Shown here piece by piece: positions 51,901 to 60,864 of a DNA stretch of 64,000 bases. How positions within the stretch are numbered: position 1 is the first letter of the stretch; each line of letters starts with the position of its first letter. The notes beneath the pieces were generated by a model. The model saw only the letters and a list, made by a program, of their open reading frames with translations, had not been told where the DNA came from and searched no databases. Position numbers and translations under genes: made by a program. Source of the DNA: Virgibacillus_F flavescens. GTDB taxonomy: Bacteria > Bacillota > Bacilli > Bacillales > Amphibacillaceae. The stretch is taken from assembly GCF_050574275.1 (NCBI RefSeq), contig NZ_CP192260.1, positions 744,001 through 808,000 of the forward strand. The letters run 5' to 3'.

Positions 51901-53175
51901 TTATTTAATTACTTCTTTTCCACCCATATACGGACGTAACACCTCAGGAACAACTACAGTGCCATCTTCTTGCTGGTAATTTTCTAAAATAGCTGCGACG
52001 GTACGACCAATTGCAAGCCCAGATCCATTCAATGTGTGAACGAATTCCGGCTTTCCTTTTTCTTCACGTCTGAAGCGAATCCCCGTACGTCTTGCCTGGA
52101 AATCCTCAAAATTAGAGCAAGAAGAAATCTCACGATACGTTTGCTGGCTAGGAATCCATACTTCAATATCGTATTTCTTCGCTGCCGTGAATCCTAAGTC
52201 ACCCGTACACATGCTCATGACCCGATAAGGCAAATTCAGCAGCTGGAGAACCTTTTCAGCATTTCCTGTTAATTCTTCTAAAACATCATAAGAATCCTCT
52301 GGTTTAACAAATTGAACAAGTTCCACTTTGTTAAATTGATGCTGACGAATCAGACCACGTGTATCGCGGCCGGCAGACCCTGCTTCAGAACGGAAAGATG
52401 CACTGAAAGCCACGTATTTTTTCGGTAAATCGTCCAGTTTTAAAATATCGTCACGATGGTAGTTGGTTACCGGAACTTCAGCGGTCGGCACCATGAAGTA
52501 ATCCCAGCCCTCAAGCTTGAATGCATCCTCCTCGAATTTCGGAAGCTGACCAGTTCCAGTCATGCTCGCGCGGTTTACCATATACGGTGGAAGCATTTCC
52601 GTGTAGCCATGCTCGTCAGCGTGCAGATCCATCATAAAGTTTAATAGTGCACGTTCCAAGCGCGCTCCCATCCCTTTATAAAATACAAAACGGCTGCCTG
52701 TAACTTTTCCCGCACTTTCAAAATCAAGAATGTCGAGGTTTGTCGCAATATCCCAGTGAGGCTGCGCTTCAAATGGGAACTTAGGTGTTTCGCCAATTTC
52801 GCGTGCCAGGATATTATCATCCTCGTCTTCGCCAACTGGTACACTTTCATGCGGAATGTTTGGAATAGACAACAGCATCGTTTCCAGTTTAACTTCAATT
52901 TCTTTCAGCTCGGTATCCAGAACTTTGATCTGATCGCCAACCTCGCGCATTTCTTTAATCGCAGGCTCCGCATCCTTTTTCTCTTTTTTCAAAACAGAAA
53001 TTTGCTTAGATGCTTCATTCCGTTTTGCTTTTAATGTCTCCGTTTCAGCGATTAGCTCGCGGCGTCGTGCGTCAAGTTCACCAAACTTATCCAGTTCAGA
53101 TAGATCCTCACCTCTGTGGGCAAGCTTTTCTTTAACGTCATCAAAATTAGTGCGTAAATACTTCATGTCTAACAT
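51901..53175 (-). CDS. serS: Seryl-tRNA synthetase
   Basis: A class II synthetase of 424 residues. The N-terminal tRNA-binding coiled coil spans about 28-100. The class II motifs are MARERALLNF-like GARLERALLNFMMD (motif 1), FRSEAGSAGRDTRGLIRQHQFNKVE (motif 2) and NGSGLAIGRTVAAILENYQ (motif 3, with the final Arg). AGGAGG precedes the ATG. Control is probably by the T-box at 53670-53925, with a 490-nt leader between. Confidence 0.97.
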   Translation of the reverse strand: MLDMKYLRTNFDDVKEKLAHRGEDLSELDKFGELDARRRELIAETETLKAKRNEASKQISVLKKEKKDAEPAIKEMREVGDQIKVLDTELKEIEVKLETMLLSIPNIPHESVPVGEDEDDNILAREIGETPKFPFEAQPHWDIATNLDILDFESAGKVTGSRFVFYKGMGARLERALLNFMMDLHADEHGYTEMLPPYMVNRASMTGTGQLPKFEEDAFKLEGWDYFMVPTAEVPVTNYHRDDILKLDDLPKKYVAFSASFRSEAGSAGRDTRGLIRQHQFNKVELVQFVKPEDSYDVLEELTGNAEKVLQLLNLPYRVMSMCTGDLGFTAAKKYDIEVWIPSQQTYREISSCSNFEDFQARRTGIRFRREEKGKPEFVHTLNGSGLAIGRTVAAILENYQQEDGTVVVPEVLRPYMGGKEVIK

Positions 53176-53220
53176 AATGTTTTCCTCCTAATTCGTTTTT
53201 AGTTTTTGCTTAGCCGATTA

Positions 53221-53655
53221 ATTTGGCTGGGCCACGGGATACCAGCCACTTTCTGCTAAATACAATCCAGTTTGCCTGATTTACCGTCCAAGTTCGGGCA
53301 AATACAGGCCGATTCGACTCATTTACCGGCCGGGACACGGATTACATGCCACTTTCTGCTAAATACATGCCAGTCTGACTGATTTACATGCCAGGTTCGG
53401 CCAAATACAGGCCGATTCGGCTCATTTACCAACCTGGTCACGGGATACCAGCCACTTTCTGCTAAATACAAGCCAGTTTGACTGCTTTACAGGCCAAGTT
53501 CGGGCAAATACAAGCCAACTCGACCCATTTACCGGCCGGGACACGGATTACCTGCCACTTTTAGCTAAATACAAGCCAGTTTGACTGCTTTACAGGCCAG
53601 GTTCGGCCAAATACATGCCGATTCGGCGGATTACCAGCCGACGTACCCGCGAATC
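53221..53655. repeat. Hierarchical minisatellite, four 103-bp units of 21-bp subunits
   Basis: About 20 tandem units of 19-21 bp start with TAC(A/C)NGCC. Five subunit types (a-e) recur in fixed order, giving a 103-bp higher-order period: the a-type word CCACTTTCTGCTAAA starts at 53246, 53349, 53452 and, as a variant, 53555, exactly 103 apart. Subunits a and c end in AAA, b and d in TT, and e is shorter (19 bp, ending GGGACACGGAT). It lies between the T-box terminator and serS and has no coding potential. Confidence 0.92.
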
Positions 53656-53669
53656 ACTGGACGGTCTAA

Positions 53670-53925
53670 AAAAACACAAAAAACTCCCGTCCTATAATAT
53701 AGGGACGAGAGTTTTTACCCGCGATGCCACCCTGATTGAAGAAATAAATTCTTCCGGCTCGAAAATGTTAACGGTTTTTACCCGGGTTCACTTACTAAAA
53801 CGGCGTTCAGTAAACCAGTTTAAGGATGGATTCACAAGTAACTTACGTCGATTTACACCAGCCATCGACTCTCTTTGGAAAGCTTGCCTGTTACTACTTC
53901 CTTGCATTACTGTTTAATTTATTAT
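53670..53925 (-). promoter_or_regulatory. T-box riboswitch of serS
   Basis: On the minus strand the T-box core GGGTGGCATCGCGGG (53718-53732) is followed by the terminator half AAAACTCTCGTCCC and its partner GGACGGGAGTTTTTTGTG. Upstream are the stem I signals (AGTAGTAA and AGAGAGTCGATGG) and a likely specifier loop GTGAATCCATCC (53824-53835), with TCC (Ser) as specifier. A plus-strand reading frame of 100 codons here is spurious. Confidence 0.93.
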
Positions 53926-53948
53926 GATATAGCATACATAATTTTTAA

Positions 53949-54539
53949 TTAAGAAGCAAGTCTTTTTACTGATTCTTCCACTATTTTGACAAAATATTCA
54001 ACAAAACGGTTATCATCTGTTAACTCCGGGTGAAAGGCAGTGCACAGATAGTGACCTTGTTGTGCTGCTACAATCCGGTCCTGATACGTCGCTAAAACCT
54101 GTACTTCAGGTCCTGCTTCAACCACGAATGGAGCTCGAATAAACACGGCATTAAAGTCATCTGCAACATGCTTGATCTCGAGTTTCTGTTCAAAGCTTGC
54201 AACCTGGCGTCCAAACGCATTGCGTGCAACCTTCATGTTCATTAACCCAAGATGACCACTTTCCTGACCTTCTATTTCAGTAGCCATTAAAATTAAGCCA
54301 GCACATGTGCCGAAAATAGGCTTGCCTTTTTCGCCAAATTCTCTTAGCGCTTCAAAAAATCCATAGCTGTTAATTAAACGGCGCATGGTGGTACTTTCTC
54401 CACCAGGAAAAATTAAGCCGTCAATCTCTTCTAATTGTTCGGTTCTTTTTATTTCGATAGCTGTTGCACCAGATGCTTCAATGGAACGAATATGTTCGCG
54501 AACTGCACCCTGCAGTGCAAGTACACCAATTGTTGTCAT
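53949..54539 (-). CDS. pdxT: Pyridoxal 5'-phosphate synthase glutaminase subunit
   Basis: Releases ammonia from glutamine for PdxS. The type 1 amidotransferase triad is Cys in IFGTCAGLILMA near residue 79, and His and Glu in TAFHPELTDD; GGESTTMRRL is the family's oxyanion loop. It has 196 residues. It lies 15 bp after pdxS in one operon. Confidence 0.97.
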   Translation of the reverse strand: MTTIGVLALQGAVREHIRSIEASGATAIEIKRTEQLEEIDGLIFPGGESTTMRRLINSYGFFEALREFGEKGKPIFGTCAGLILMATEIEGQESGHLGLMNMKVARNAFGRQVASFEQKLEIKHVADDFNAVFIRAPFVVEAGPEVQVLATYQDRIVAAQQGHYLCTAFHPELTDDNRFVEYFVKIVEESVKRLAS

Positions 54540-54554
54540 ACGAAATCCTTCTTT

Positions 54555-55439
54555 CTATTCGCTGCGGTCCTGCATACGGTCAGATCCAGAAATTGTGCTC
54601 ATTTCAATACCCTTCATTGCAGTACCTAAGCCCTTCGAAAGCTCAGCGATTAGCTTATAATCAGTATAATGTGTTGTTGCTTCCACAATAGCTTTTGCAA
54701 ATTTAGCTGGATTATCAGATTTGAAAATACCAGATCCAACGAATACACCATCAGCGCCAAGCTGCATCATTAACGCAGCATCCGCTGGTGTAGCAATTCC
54801 ACCTGCAGCAAAGTTAACTACTGGCAAACGACCTTCTTCGCGAATTTGTAATAATAGCTCATATGGAGCACCAATATTTTTAGCAAATGTCATTACTTCA
54901 TCTTTCGACATTGCAGATAATTGACGAATCTCTGACTGAATTTGGCGCATGTGACGAACTGCTTCGACGATGTTTCCAGTTCCAGGTTCACCTTTTGTAC
55001 GAAGCATAGAAGCACCTTCACCGATACGGCGTGCAGCTTCCCCTAAGTTACGACAACCACATACAAATGGTACCGTGTACTCTGCTTTATTTAAGTGAAA
55101 AACATCATCTGCTGGTGTTAACACTTCACTCTCGTCGATATAGTCCACACCCATTGCTTCTAAAACACGTGCCTCCACGATATGACCAATTCGTCCCTTT
55201 GCCATAACTGGTATGGAAACTGCATTCATTACTGCTTCCGTGATTTCAGGTCCAGCCATACGAGCTACTCCACCTGCTGCACGAATATCTGAAGGAACAC
55301 GTTCTAATGCCATTACAGCAACTGCTCCTGCTTCTTCTGCGATTTTTGCTTGCTCAGCGTTCACAACATCCATGATTACGCCGCCTTTTTGCATTTCTGC
55401 CATTCCGCGTTTTACACGCTCTGTTCCTGTATTAGTCAT
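54555..55439 (-). CDS. pdxS: Pyridoxal 5'-phosphate synthase lyase subunit
   Basis: Makes PLP from ribose 5-phosphate, glyceraldehyde 3-phosphate and ammonia. It is a 294-residue TIM barrel; the active Lys residues are in PVMAKGRIGHIVEA (near 81) and the second in SMLRTKGEPGTGNIVEA (near 149), with phosphate-binding GGIATPADAALMMQLGADGVFVGSGIFKS. AGGAGGA lies upstream. It is the first gene of pdxS-pdxT. Confidence 0.98.
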   Translation of the reverse strand: MTNTGTERVKRGMAEMQKGGVIMDVVNAEQAKIAEEAGAVAVMALERVPSDIRAAGGVARMAGPEITEAVMNAVSIPVMAKGRIGHIVEARVLEAMGVDYIDESEVLTPADDVFHLNKAEYTVPFVCGCRNLGEAARRIGEGASMLRTKGEPGTGNIVEAVRHMRQIQSEIRQLSAMSKDEVMTFAKNIGAPYELLLQIREEGRLPVVNFAAGGIATPADAALMMQLGADGVFVGSGIFKSDNPAKFAKAIVEATTHYTDYKLIAELSKGLGTAMKGIEMSTISGSDRMQDRSE

Positions 55440-55489
55440 CCAAAATTCCTCCTGTTATGTGAAACTTTTAGCCTAGATAATTATACTAC

Positions 55490-56830
55490 TTAGAACCAGC
55501 CTTTGACAGTATCTACGATTGAAGTAAATAAATTACTGAAAAAACCACCGATTGATCCCATAATCAGCATAAACCAGTTATCCTTCGCAACTGATTCCTG
55601 CGCTATAACTTCGACTGATTTATTTTTTTCTGCATTAAATATATAACCATAGTCATTTTCGCCTTCATAGATAAGCTCTGCGGTACCTACTTTTGCACCT
55701 TTTTTGATAGGTGCGGAGATCTCTCCGTCTTTGTTTAACTTGTCTTCATCTAATTTATACTTAACTGTATATTTTTCTTCTTCTCCCTGCTGTACAGGTA
55801 GTTTAATGGCTTCATTTGTAGCAATTTTAACAGATTTTTCTTTACCTTTAGCAACAGGTAATTTAGCTTTACCTTCTACTTGATAGCCTTCAGGAAATAA
55901 TTCTTTTGTTTCAAAATTAGAGAATCCAAAATCAAGCAGTTTTGCTGTTTCCTCAAAACGTTGTGCTTTGCTGTCTGTTTTCATCACAACAGAAATAAGT
56001 CGTTGACCATTACGTTCAGCGGTACCTGTAAAACAATACCCAGCCAAATCAGTGTGTCCGGTTTTCAGACCATCAACACCTTCATACGTAAACTGCTGTA
56101 AGAATGTTGCAGAGTGTGGCAGCATCCAGTTTAAATTTTCAATATTTTTAAATCCTTCAAAGTCCAATGTAACCTGACTTGATACCTTTAACGATTCTGG
56201 ATAATCATTAATAAGGTTATATGACAGTAACGCCAAAGATCTGGCTGAAATCAGATTAGTGTCATCTGATTCTGTTCCCTCTGGAACGTTTTCACCTAAT
56301 AAAGAGTTAGGCAGTCCAGTAGAATTTACAAACTTGTAATCTTGTAATCCCATTTCTTCAGCTGTTTTGTTCATCATCTTTACGAATTCGCCCTCAGAAC
56401 CTGCAATCAGCTCTGCTAAAGCAATCGTAGTTCCATTATCGGAAATAATCGCCATCGCGTCATATAATTCTTTCACTGTATATTCTTTATCCTGACGTAA
56501 TCCAATACCTGACAGATTTGGATTTGCAGAAATACTATATGCATAATCACTTATTGTCGTTGTTGTATCCCAGCTGATTTTACCACTTTCAATTGCTTCC
56601 CATACAAGGTATTCCGTCATCAATTTCGTCATACTAGCTGGTGGTAGTGATATATCAGCTTCCTTAGCAAATAGAACCTTACCTGTTTCTGCATCTACTA
56701 AAATTGCTGATTGTGCATTTAACTCGAGTGTTTCTGCTGCCTTCGTTCCCATAGGTTGTACAAATACCGTTGTCATCATTACTAATGCAACCAGCAATAG
56801 TGACAAATTTCTCTTTAAGTTGTGTTTCAC
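55490..56830 (-). CDS. dacA: D-alanyl-D-alanine carboxypeptidase (PBP5)
   Basis: A 446-residue secreted, membrane-anchored DD-carboxypeptidase. Signal peptide (LLLVALVMMTTVFVQPMGTKAA), SxxK in PPASMTKLMTEY, SDN in IISDNGTT, KTG in DGLKTGHTD. After the penicillin-binding domain, a beta-rich PBP5 C-terminal domain and an amphipathic anchor (GGFFSNLFTSIVDTVKGWF) follow. The likely start is the GTG at 56830, preceded by AGGTGGAGG; an upstream GTG at 56845 lies in that ribosome site. Confidence 0.95.
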   Translation of the reverse strand: MKHNLKRNLSLLLVALVMMTTVFVQPMGTKAAETLELNAQSAILVDAETGKVLFAKEADISLPPASMTKLMTEYLVWEAIESGKISWDTTTTISDYAYSISANPNLSGIGLRQDKEYTVKELYDAMAIISDNGTTIALAELIAGSEGEFVKMMNKTAEEMGLQDYKFVNSTGLPNSLLGENVPEGTESDDTNLISARSLALLSYNLINDYPESLKVSSQVTLDFEGFKNIENLNWMLPHSATFLQQFTYEGVDGLKTGHTDLAGYCFTGTAERNGQRLISVVMKTDSKAQRFEETAKLLDFGFSNFETKELFPEGYQVEGKAKLPVAKGKEKSVKIATNEAIKLPVQQGEEEKYTVKYKLDEDKLNKDGEISAPIKKGAKVGTAELIYEGENDYGYIFNAEKNKSVEVIAQESVAKDNWFMLIMGSIGGFFSNLFTSIVDTVKGWF

Positions 56831-56950
56831 TTTCTCTACCTCCACCTTAGTATTATCAGACTTTACTCCTCATATAGGAAAAGTCATTATGTAAAAAAAA
56901 TCATTGAAAAAATTTTATGCATCTTTGATATTTTACCACATAAAACGCAA

Positions 56951-56986
56951 AAAAAATAGACGGGGAATATTCCCTATCTATTTTTT
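56951..56986 (-). terminator. Terminator after guaB
   Basis: Inverted repeat AAAAAATAGACGGGGA with TCCCTATCTATTTTTT (56951-56966 with 56971-56986), symmetrical with flanking T-runs. Confidence 0.85.
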
Positions 56987-57021
56987 CAACTAGGTTTTCA
57001 GACCTACTATTACGCTTTTAA

Positions 57022-58491
57022 TTAAACTGAATAGTTCGGTGCTTCTTTTGTAATTTGTACATCATGTGGATGACTCTCACGTAAACCAGCGTTTGTAATG
57101 CGAATAAATTTTGCATCATTTCGCAATGAGTCGATACTCGCTGTTCCGCAATAACCCATTCCAGCACGTAATCCACCAATTAATTGATGAACTGTATCTG
57201 CAAGCGGTCCTTTATAGGCAACTCGTCCTTCGATTCCTTCTGGTACAAGCTTTTTCGATTCTTCGGACTCCTGGAAGTAACGATCTTTTGAGCCTGCTTT
57301 CATTGCTCCGACCGATCCCATTCCACGATAGACTTTGTACTGGCGTCCTTGGAAAATTTCTGTTTCACCAGGACTTTCCAATACACCAGCAAACATACTG
57401 CCAAGCATTACTGCATGAGCACCTGATGCGAGTGCCTTTACAACGTCACCGGAGTATTTGATTCCACCATCTGCAATAATCGGAACTCCATATTCTGAAG
57501 CTGCCATTGCGCAATCGTTAACAGCTGTTATTTGAGGAACACCAACACCCGCTACTACGCGTGTGGTACAAATAGAACCTGGTCCAATACCAACTTTAAC
57601 AATGGAAGCACCTGCTTCGATAAGCTCCTTGGTTGCCTCAGCAGTAGCAACGTTTCCTGCTACAATATCCAAGTCAGGATAAGCTTCTCTTACACGCTTC
57701 ACCTGCTCCAGAACTCCTTTTGAGTGACCGTGAGCAGTATCAATTACAATTACATCTACTCCACTTGCAACCAGATGCTCCACTCGTTTCATAGCGTCAG
57801 CTGTTACACCAACTGCTGCTCCAACTAATAATCTTCCTTGTGAATCTTTCGCAGCTTTTGGAAATTCGATCACTTTTTCAATATCTTTAATGGTAATTAA
57901 TCCTTTTAATACACCACCATCGTCGACAAGTGGCAACTTTTCAATTTTATATTGCTGAAGCATTTTTTCCGCTTCGTTTAACGTTGTTCCAACTGGCGCT
58001 GTAACAAGGTTTTCGCTAGTCATTACTTCATGGATTAAAATAGAATAATCCTGGATGAAACGAAGGTCACGGTTGGTTAAAATACCAACTAACTTTTGTT
58101 CCTCCTGATTATTAACAATTGGGACTCCAGAGATGCGGAATTTGCCCATCAGGTGCTCTGCATCAAATACCTGATGCTCAGGCGTTAAGAAGAAAGGGTT
58201 CGTAATAACGCCGCTTTCAGAACGTTTTACGCGATCCACTTGTTCCGCTTGATCTTCAATCGACATGTTCTTGTGAATGACACCAAACCCACCTTGGCGT
58301 GCCATTGAGATAGCCATTTCTGCTTCGGTTACAGTATCCATACCTGCACTAATGAAAGGAGCATTAAGCTGCAGTTTTTCAGACAGCTTTGTTTTTACTT
58401 CGACATCCTTTGGAAGTATTTCTGACTTTGCCGGTACCAGCAAAACATCATCAAATGTTAATCCTTCTTTGACAAACTTATCTTCGCGCAT
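57022..58491 (-). CDS. guaB: IMP dehydrogenase
   Basis: Converts IMP to XMP, the first committed step to GMP. A TIM barrel with an inserted CBS pair (LMGKFRISGVPIVNNQEEQKL and LQQYKIEKLPLVDDGGVLKG). The catalytic Cys loop is GPGSICTTRVVAGVGVPQ near residue 305, and the flap RYFQE follows later. It has 489 residues from the ATG at 58491, which has AGGAGG at best spacing; another ATG is two codons earlier. Confidence 0.97.
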   Translation of the reverse strand: MREDKFVKEGLTFDDVLLVPAKSEILPKDVEVKTKLSEKLQLNAPFISAGMDTVTEAEMAISMARQGGFGVIHKNMSIEDQAEQVDRVKRSESGVITNPFFLTPEHQVFDAEHLMGKFRISGVPIVNNQEEQKLVGILTNRDLRFIQDYSILIHEVMTSENLVTAPVGTTLNEAEKMLQQYKIEKLPLVDDGGVLKGLITIKDIEKVIEFPKAAKDSQGRLLVGAAVGVTADAMKRVEHLVASGVDVIVIDTAHGHSKGVLEQVKRVREAYPDLDIVAGNVATAEATKELIEAGASIVKVGIGPGSICTTRVVAGVGVPQITAVNDCAMAASEYGVPIIADGGIKYSGDVVKALASGAHAVMLGSMFAGVLESPGETEIFQGRQYKVYRGMGSVGAMKAGSKDRYFQESEESKKLVPEGIEGRVAYKGPLADTVHQLIGGLRAGMGYCGTASIDSLRNDAKFIRITNAGLRESHPHDVQITKEAPNYSV

Positions 58492-58668
58492 CTTCATCCT
58501 CCTAATTCTATTTTTTCACATACTCGCTGTGCGTATTTATTAGATTTACGGTTAAACTAATTGTTACTTAGAATACGGTATCGAAAAGTGTTTTTCAACT
58601 GGTACTAATAAAAGATATAAAAGAAAATGGATTCTAAATATTATAATTGTTCAGGAAGGTGGGAATAT

Positions 58669-59625
58669 ATGAAAAAACAGGATATATCAACCTTTTTCAC
58701 CTCATTACAAAACCTCCAATCCAGTCAGAATTTCTTAAGTACCTGTTATGCTAACCTTTCTGGAGTAAATACGGAGGAAAAAAGCTATGAGAATAGTGGA
58801 ACATTTTTATATTATCTTGATCAAGGCCAGCTTTTTCTTAAAGAAGGAGAAAAGATTGACCTTCGACTTAAACCACTTCTCTATTTCTATGGGATGGGTC
58901 ATATTCTTAAAGCATGCTTGTTAACAAATAGACCGGATTACCCTGAGTCTACCTCTATTTTAGCACACGGTGTATCAGCGAGAAAAAGGAAAAAAAAGGA
59001 TTACTCGTTTATTCAGGATGAGGTGAGGGTTCAGCAGAATGGCTTATTTACTTACACTTCCAGTCACCTATTTTCGTTTAAGACATCACCGTTTTCTAAA
59101 GTGAAAATGGATTATCTGCTTCGGTTAATACCTGAAATGAATGAATTTTTTACTTTTAATAACCAAGGGAAGTTTATATCAATAGGCAGGATCAACTCCT
59201 CCACACTATGCTTTCCAGCTTCAATTCTAGACAACTATCATCTGACACAACGCGCATTTATTCAGCGTATAACACCATATATACCTAAAATAAACAAGGT
59301 GGTCTCATCGAAGAAGCATCTAATGGTTTACATGGAAATGCCTGTCCAACGTCTGGAAGGGCCCTTCTACTATCATCATCTGCAGCAGGAAATTTATTTC
59401 CCTTGCGATCGTGAGTATTTTGTTTCTGTTCCCGAGATCCTGATCCATTACTTAATTTTGTATAACCTAAGTATGATAAGTCGTTACGAGACAGAATATT
59501 GGGGAGAACTTTTTTCAACAAAATACGGGATGGACTACTCCGTCATTGTTCAATACTTATCCATTGCTGTAGATAAAATAGAAGCTTTACTTGGAGAATG
59601 GTTGTTGCAGAGAAGTAAGAAATAA
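58669..59625 (+). CDS. yaaC: YaaC-like protein
   Basis: A 318-residue protein of unknown function, next to guaB on the opposite strand, as in B. subtilis. No clear motif; it is rich in aromatic residues (LLYFYGMGHILKACLLTNRPDYP, HYLILYNLSMISRYETEYWGEL). GGAAGGTGGG precedes the ATG at 58669; the earlier in-frame ATG at 58627 has no ribosome site. Confidence 0.88.
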   Translation: MKKQDISTFFTSLQNLQSSQNFLSTCYANLSGVNTEEKSYENSGTFLYYLDQGQLFLKEGEKIDLRLKPLLYFYGMGHILKACLLTNRPDYPESTSILAHGVSARKRKKKDYSFIQDEVRVQQNGLFTYTSSHLFSFKTSPFSKVKMDYLLRLIPEMNEFFTFNNQGKFISIGRINSSTLCFPASILDNYHLTQRAFIQRITPYIPKINKVVSSKKHLMVYMEMPVQRLEGPFYYHHLQQEIYFPCDREYFVSVPEILIHYLILYNLSMISRYETEYWGELFSTKYGMDYSVIVQYLSIAVDKIEALLGEWLLQRSKK

Positions 59626-59626
59626 C

Positions 59627-59653
59627 CCGAACGAACTCGAAAGGTTCGTTCGG
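59627..59653. terminator. Hairpin between convergent yaaC and HD-GYP gene
   Basis: Perfect 10-bp stem CCGAACGAAC with GTTCGTTCGG, 7-nt loop, flanked by AT-rich DNA. Symmetrical, and probably a bidirectional terminator, though the T-runs are short. Confidence 0.6.
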
Positions 59654-59669
59654 ATTATCATTGTTAAGT

Positions 59670-60764
59670 TTACAGAAGTTCCTCAATATAAATATCAGGG
59701 TTGTTTTTTAACGTAACTATTTCTTCTGATTTTGTTACTTTTACCATCGGACGAGTAGGAAAATTATCTTCTGCGAATACAATTTCCCCTACATCTCCAT
59801 TCGAAAGCTTCACTTTTGTGCCAACTGCGAAATTAGCTAGACTTTTTATAAACGTTTCTGCTACCTGATGATCGAAGTGATTGTATTTGCTCCGCGCAAT
59901 ATCCTCCATAGCCTGGAAGGGTGATTGTTTAGATTGATATACTCGTTCACACGTTGCAGCATGGTACATATCACAAACAGCGATTATTCTGGAGTATGCA
60001 TGTATTTTATCTTTTTGCACACCAAGCGGATACCCCCTTCCGTCCATTCGTTCGTGGTGCTGCAGAATAGCGAGCTTAACCAATTGTGTGATTGTAGGAA
60101 CATGTTCCACCATACGATAAGAATAGGTAGGATGGTTTTTCATCTGGCTAACTTCCTGTTCATATAGATAGGTTGTTTTATTTATTATGGATGGAGTTAT
60201 CTTGGCCATTCCGCAATCACTTAAAAAACCTGCCAGACCTATTTGCGTATAATCACCATTGCTGTAACCCAGTTTTTTACCTAGAAATGCTGCCAAAATG
60301 CTTACAGCAACACTATGATGGTACATATAGTCATTTTTATTACTGTACATATGCAACGTAAAAACATTCACGTCATCCTGATCCATTCGCTCAAATAATG
60401 GAATGATCAACTTACGTACAGCAGGCATATCAACAGCAATATTGTTTTGCCAGGCGGTAAATAGCTTTTTGTAGTTTTCCACTACGTACTGATAATGTTC
60501 TCCAAATGAAAGTTGGCTAACGTCCTTTGTTTGCTGTTGTTTTTTAACAGGTTCCTTTTTCTTTTGAACGATTGATGGAGAATAAACTTTTCCATCTGAA
60601 AGCTTAGATCCCACGTCCACATATGTGATAAAAAATTTTTCCAATATCGTAATGTGCTGCTCGGTAATGGTCGTTTTCTTAGGAATAATTGCCTTGTTCG
60701 ATTTTCCGGTTACATCATTTAACAACACACAGCCTGGAACTAATTGTGATGGCTCCACTCGCAT
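59670..60764 (-). CDS. HD-GYP domain protein with altered HD motif
   Basis: A 364-residue protein. The N-terminal 60 residues (RVEPSQLVPGCVLLNDV to FFITYVDVG) are the usual leader of HD-GYP proteins. The HD-GYP domain contains YHHSVAVSILAAFLG, then GFLSDCGMAKI where family members have L(L)HDIGK, then HHERMDGRGYPLG intact, and VCDMYHAATCERVYQ. The HD pair thus reads SD, so a metal-binding His is missing; c-di-GMP hydrolysis may be impaired. AAAGGGG precedes the ATG at 60764. It lies between gyrA and yaaC; B. subtilis has an rRNA operon at this place. Confidence 0.88.
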   Translation of the reverse strand: MRVEPSQLVPGCVLLNDVTGKSNKAIIPKKTTITEQHITILEKFFITYVDVGSKLSDGKVYSPSIVQKKKEPVKKQQQTKDVSQLSFGEHYQYVVENYKKLFTAWQNNIAVDMPAVRKLIIPLFERMDQDDVNVFTLHMYSNKNDYMYHHSVAVSILAAFLGKKLGYSNGDYTQIGLAGFLSDCGMAKITPSIINKTTYLYEQEVSQMKNHPTYSYRMVEHVPTITQLVKLAILQHHERMDGRGYPLGVQKDKIHAYSRIIAVCDMYHAATCERVYQSKQSPFQAMEDIARSKYNHFDHQVAETFIKSLANFAVGTKVKLSNGDVGEIVFAEDNFPTRPMVKVTKSEEIVTLKNNPDIYIEELL

Positions 60765-60790
60765 GTTTATTCCCCCTTTGTATATAAGAA

Positions 60791-60843
60791 AAAAGCAACT
60801 CAAAGAGAGTTTTTATATCTTACTTCTCTTCTGAGTTGCTTTT
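60791..60843 (-). terminator. Terminator after gyrA
   Basis: Stem AAAAGCAACTCA with TGAGTTGCTTTT (60791-60802 with 60832-60843), long loop with an inner AGAGAG/CTCTTC pairing, followed by TTTTTTC on the minus strand. Confidence 0.85.
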
Positions 60844-60864
60844 AACATACTTATTATCTAGTTG

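Noticed and set aside
53221..53655. CRISPR array
   Set aside because: Subunits are tandem with no unique spacers, they vary along their whole length, and no cas gene is near.
53615..53917. 100-codon plus-strand protein
   Set aside because: It lies across the T-box and its terminator; no ribosome site or conserved sequence.
58498..58668. Purine riboswitch ahead of guaB
   Set aside because: The conserved junction and loop bases of the guanine riboswitch were not found in the gap.
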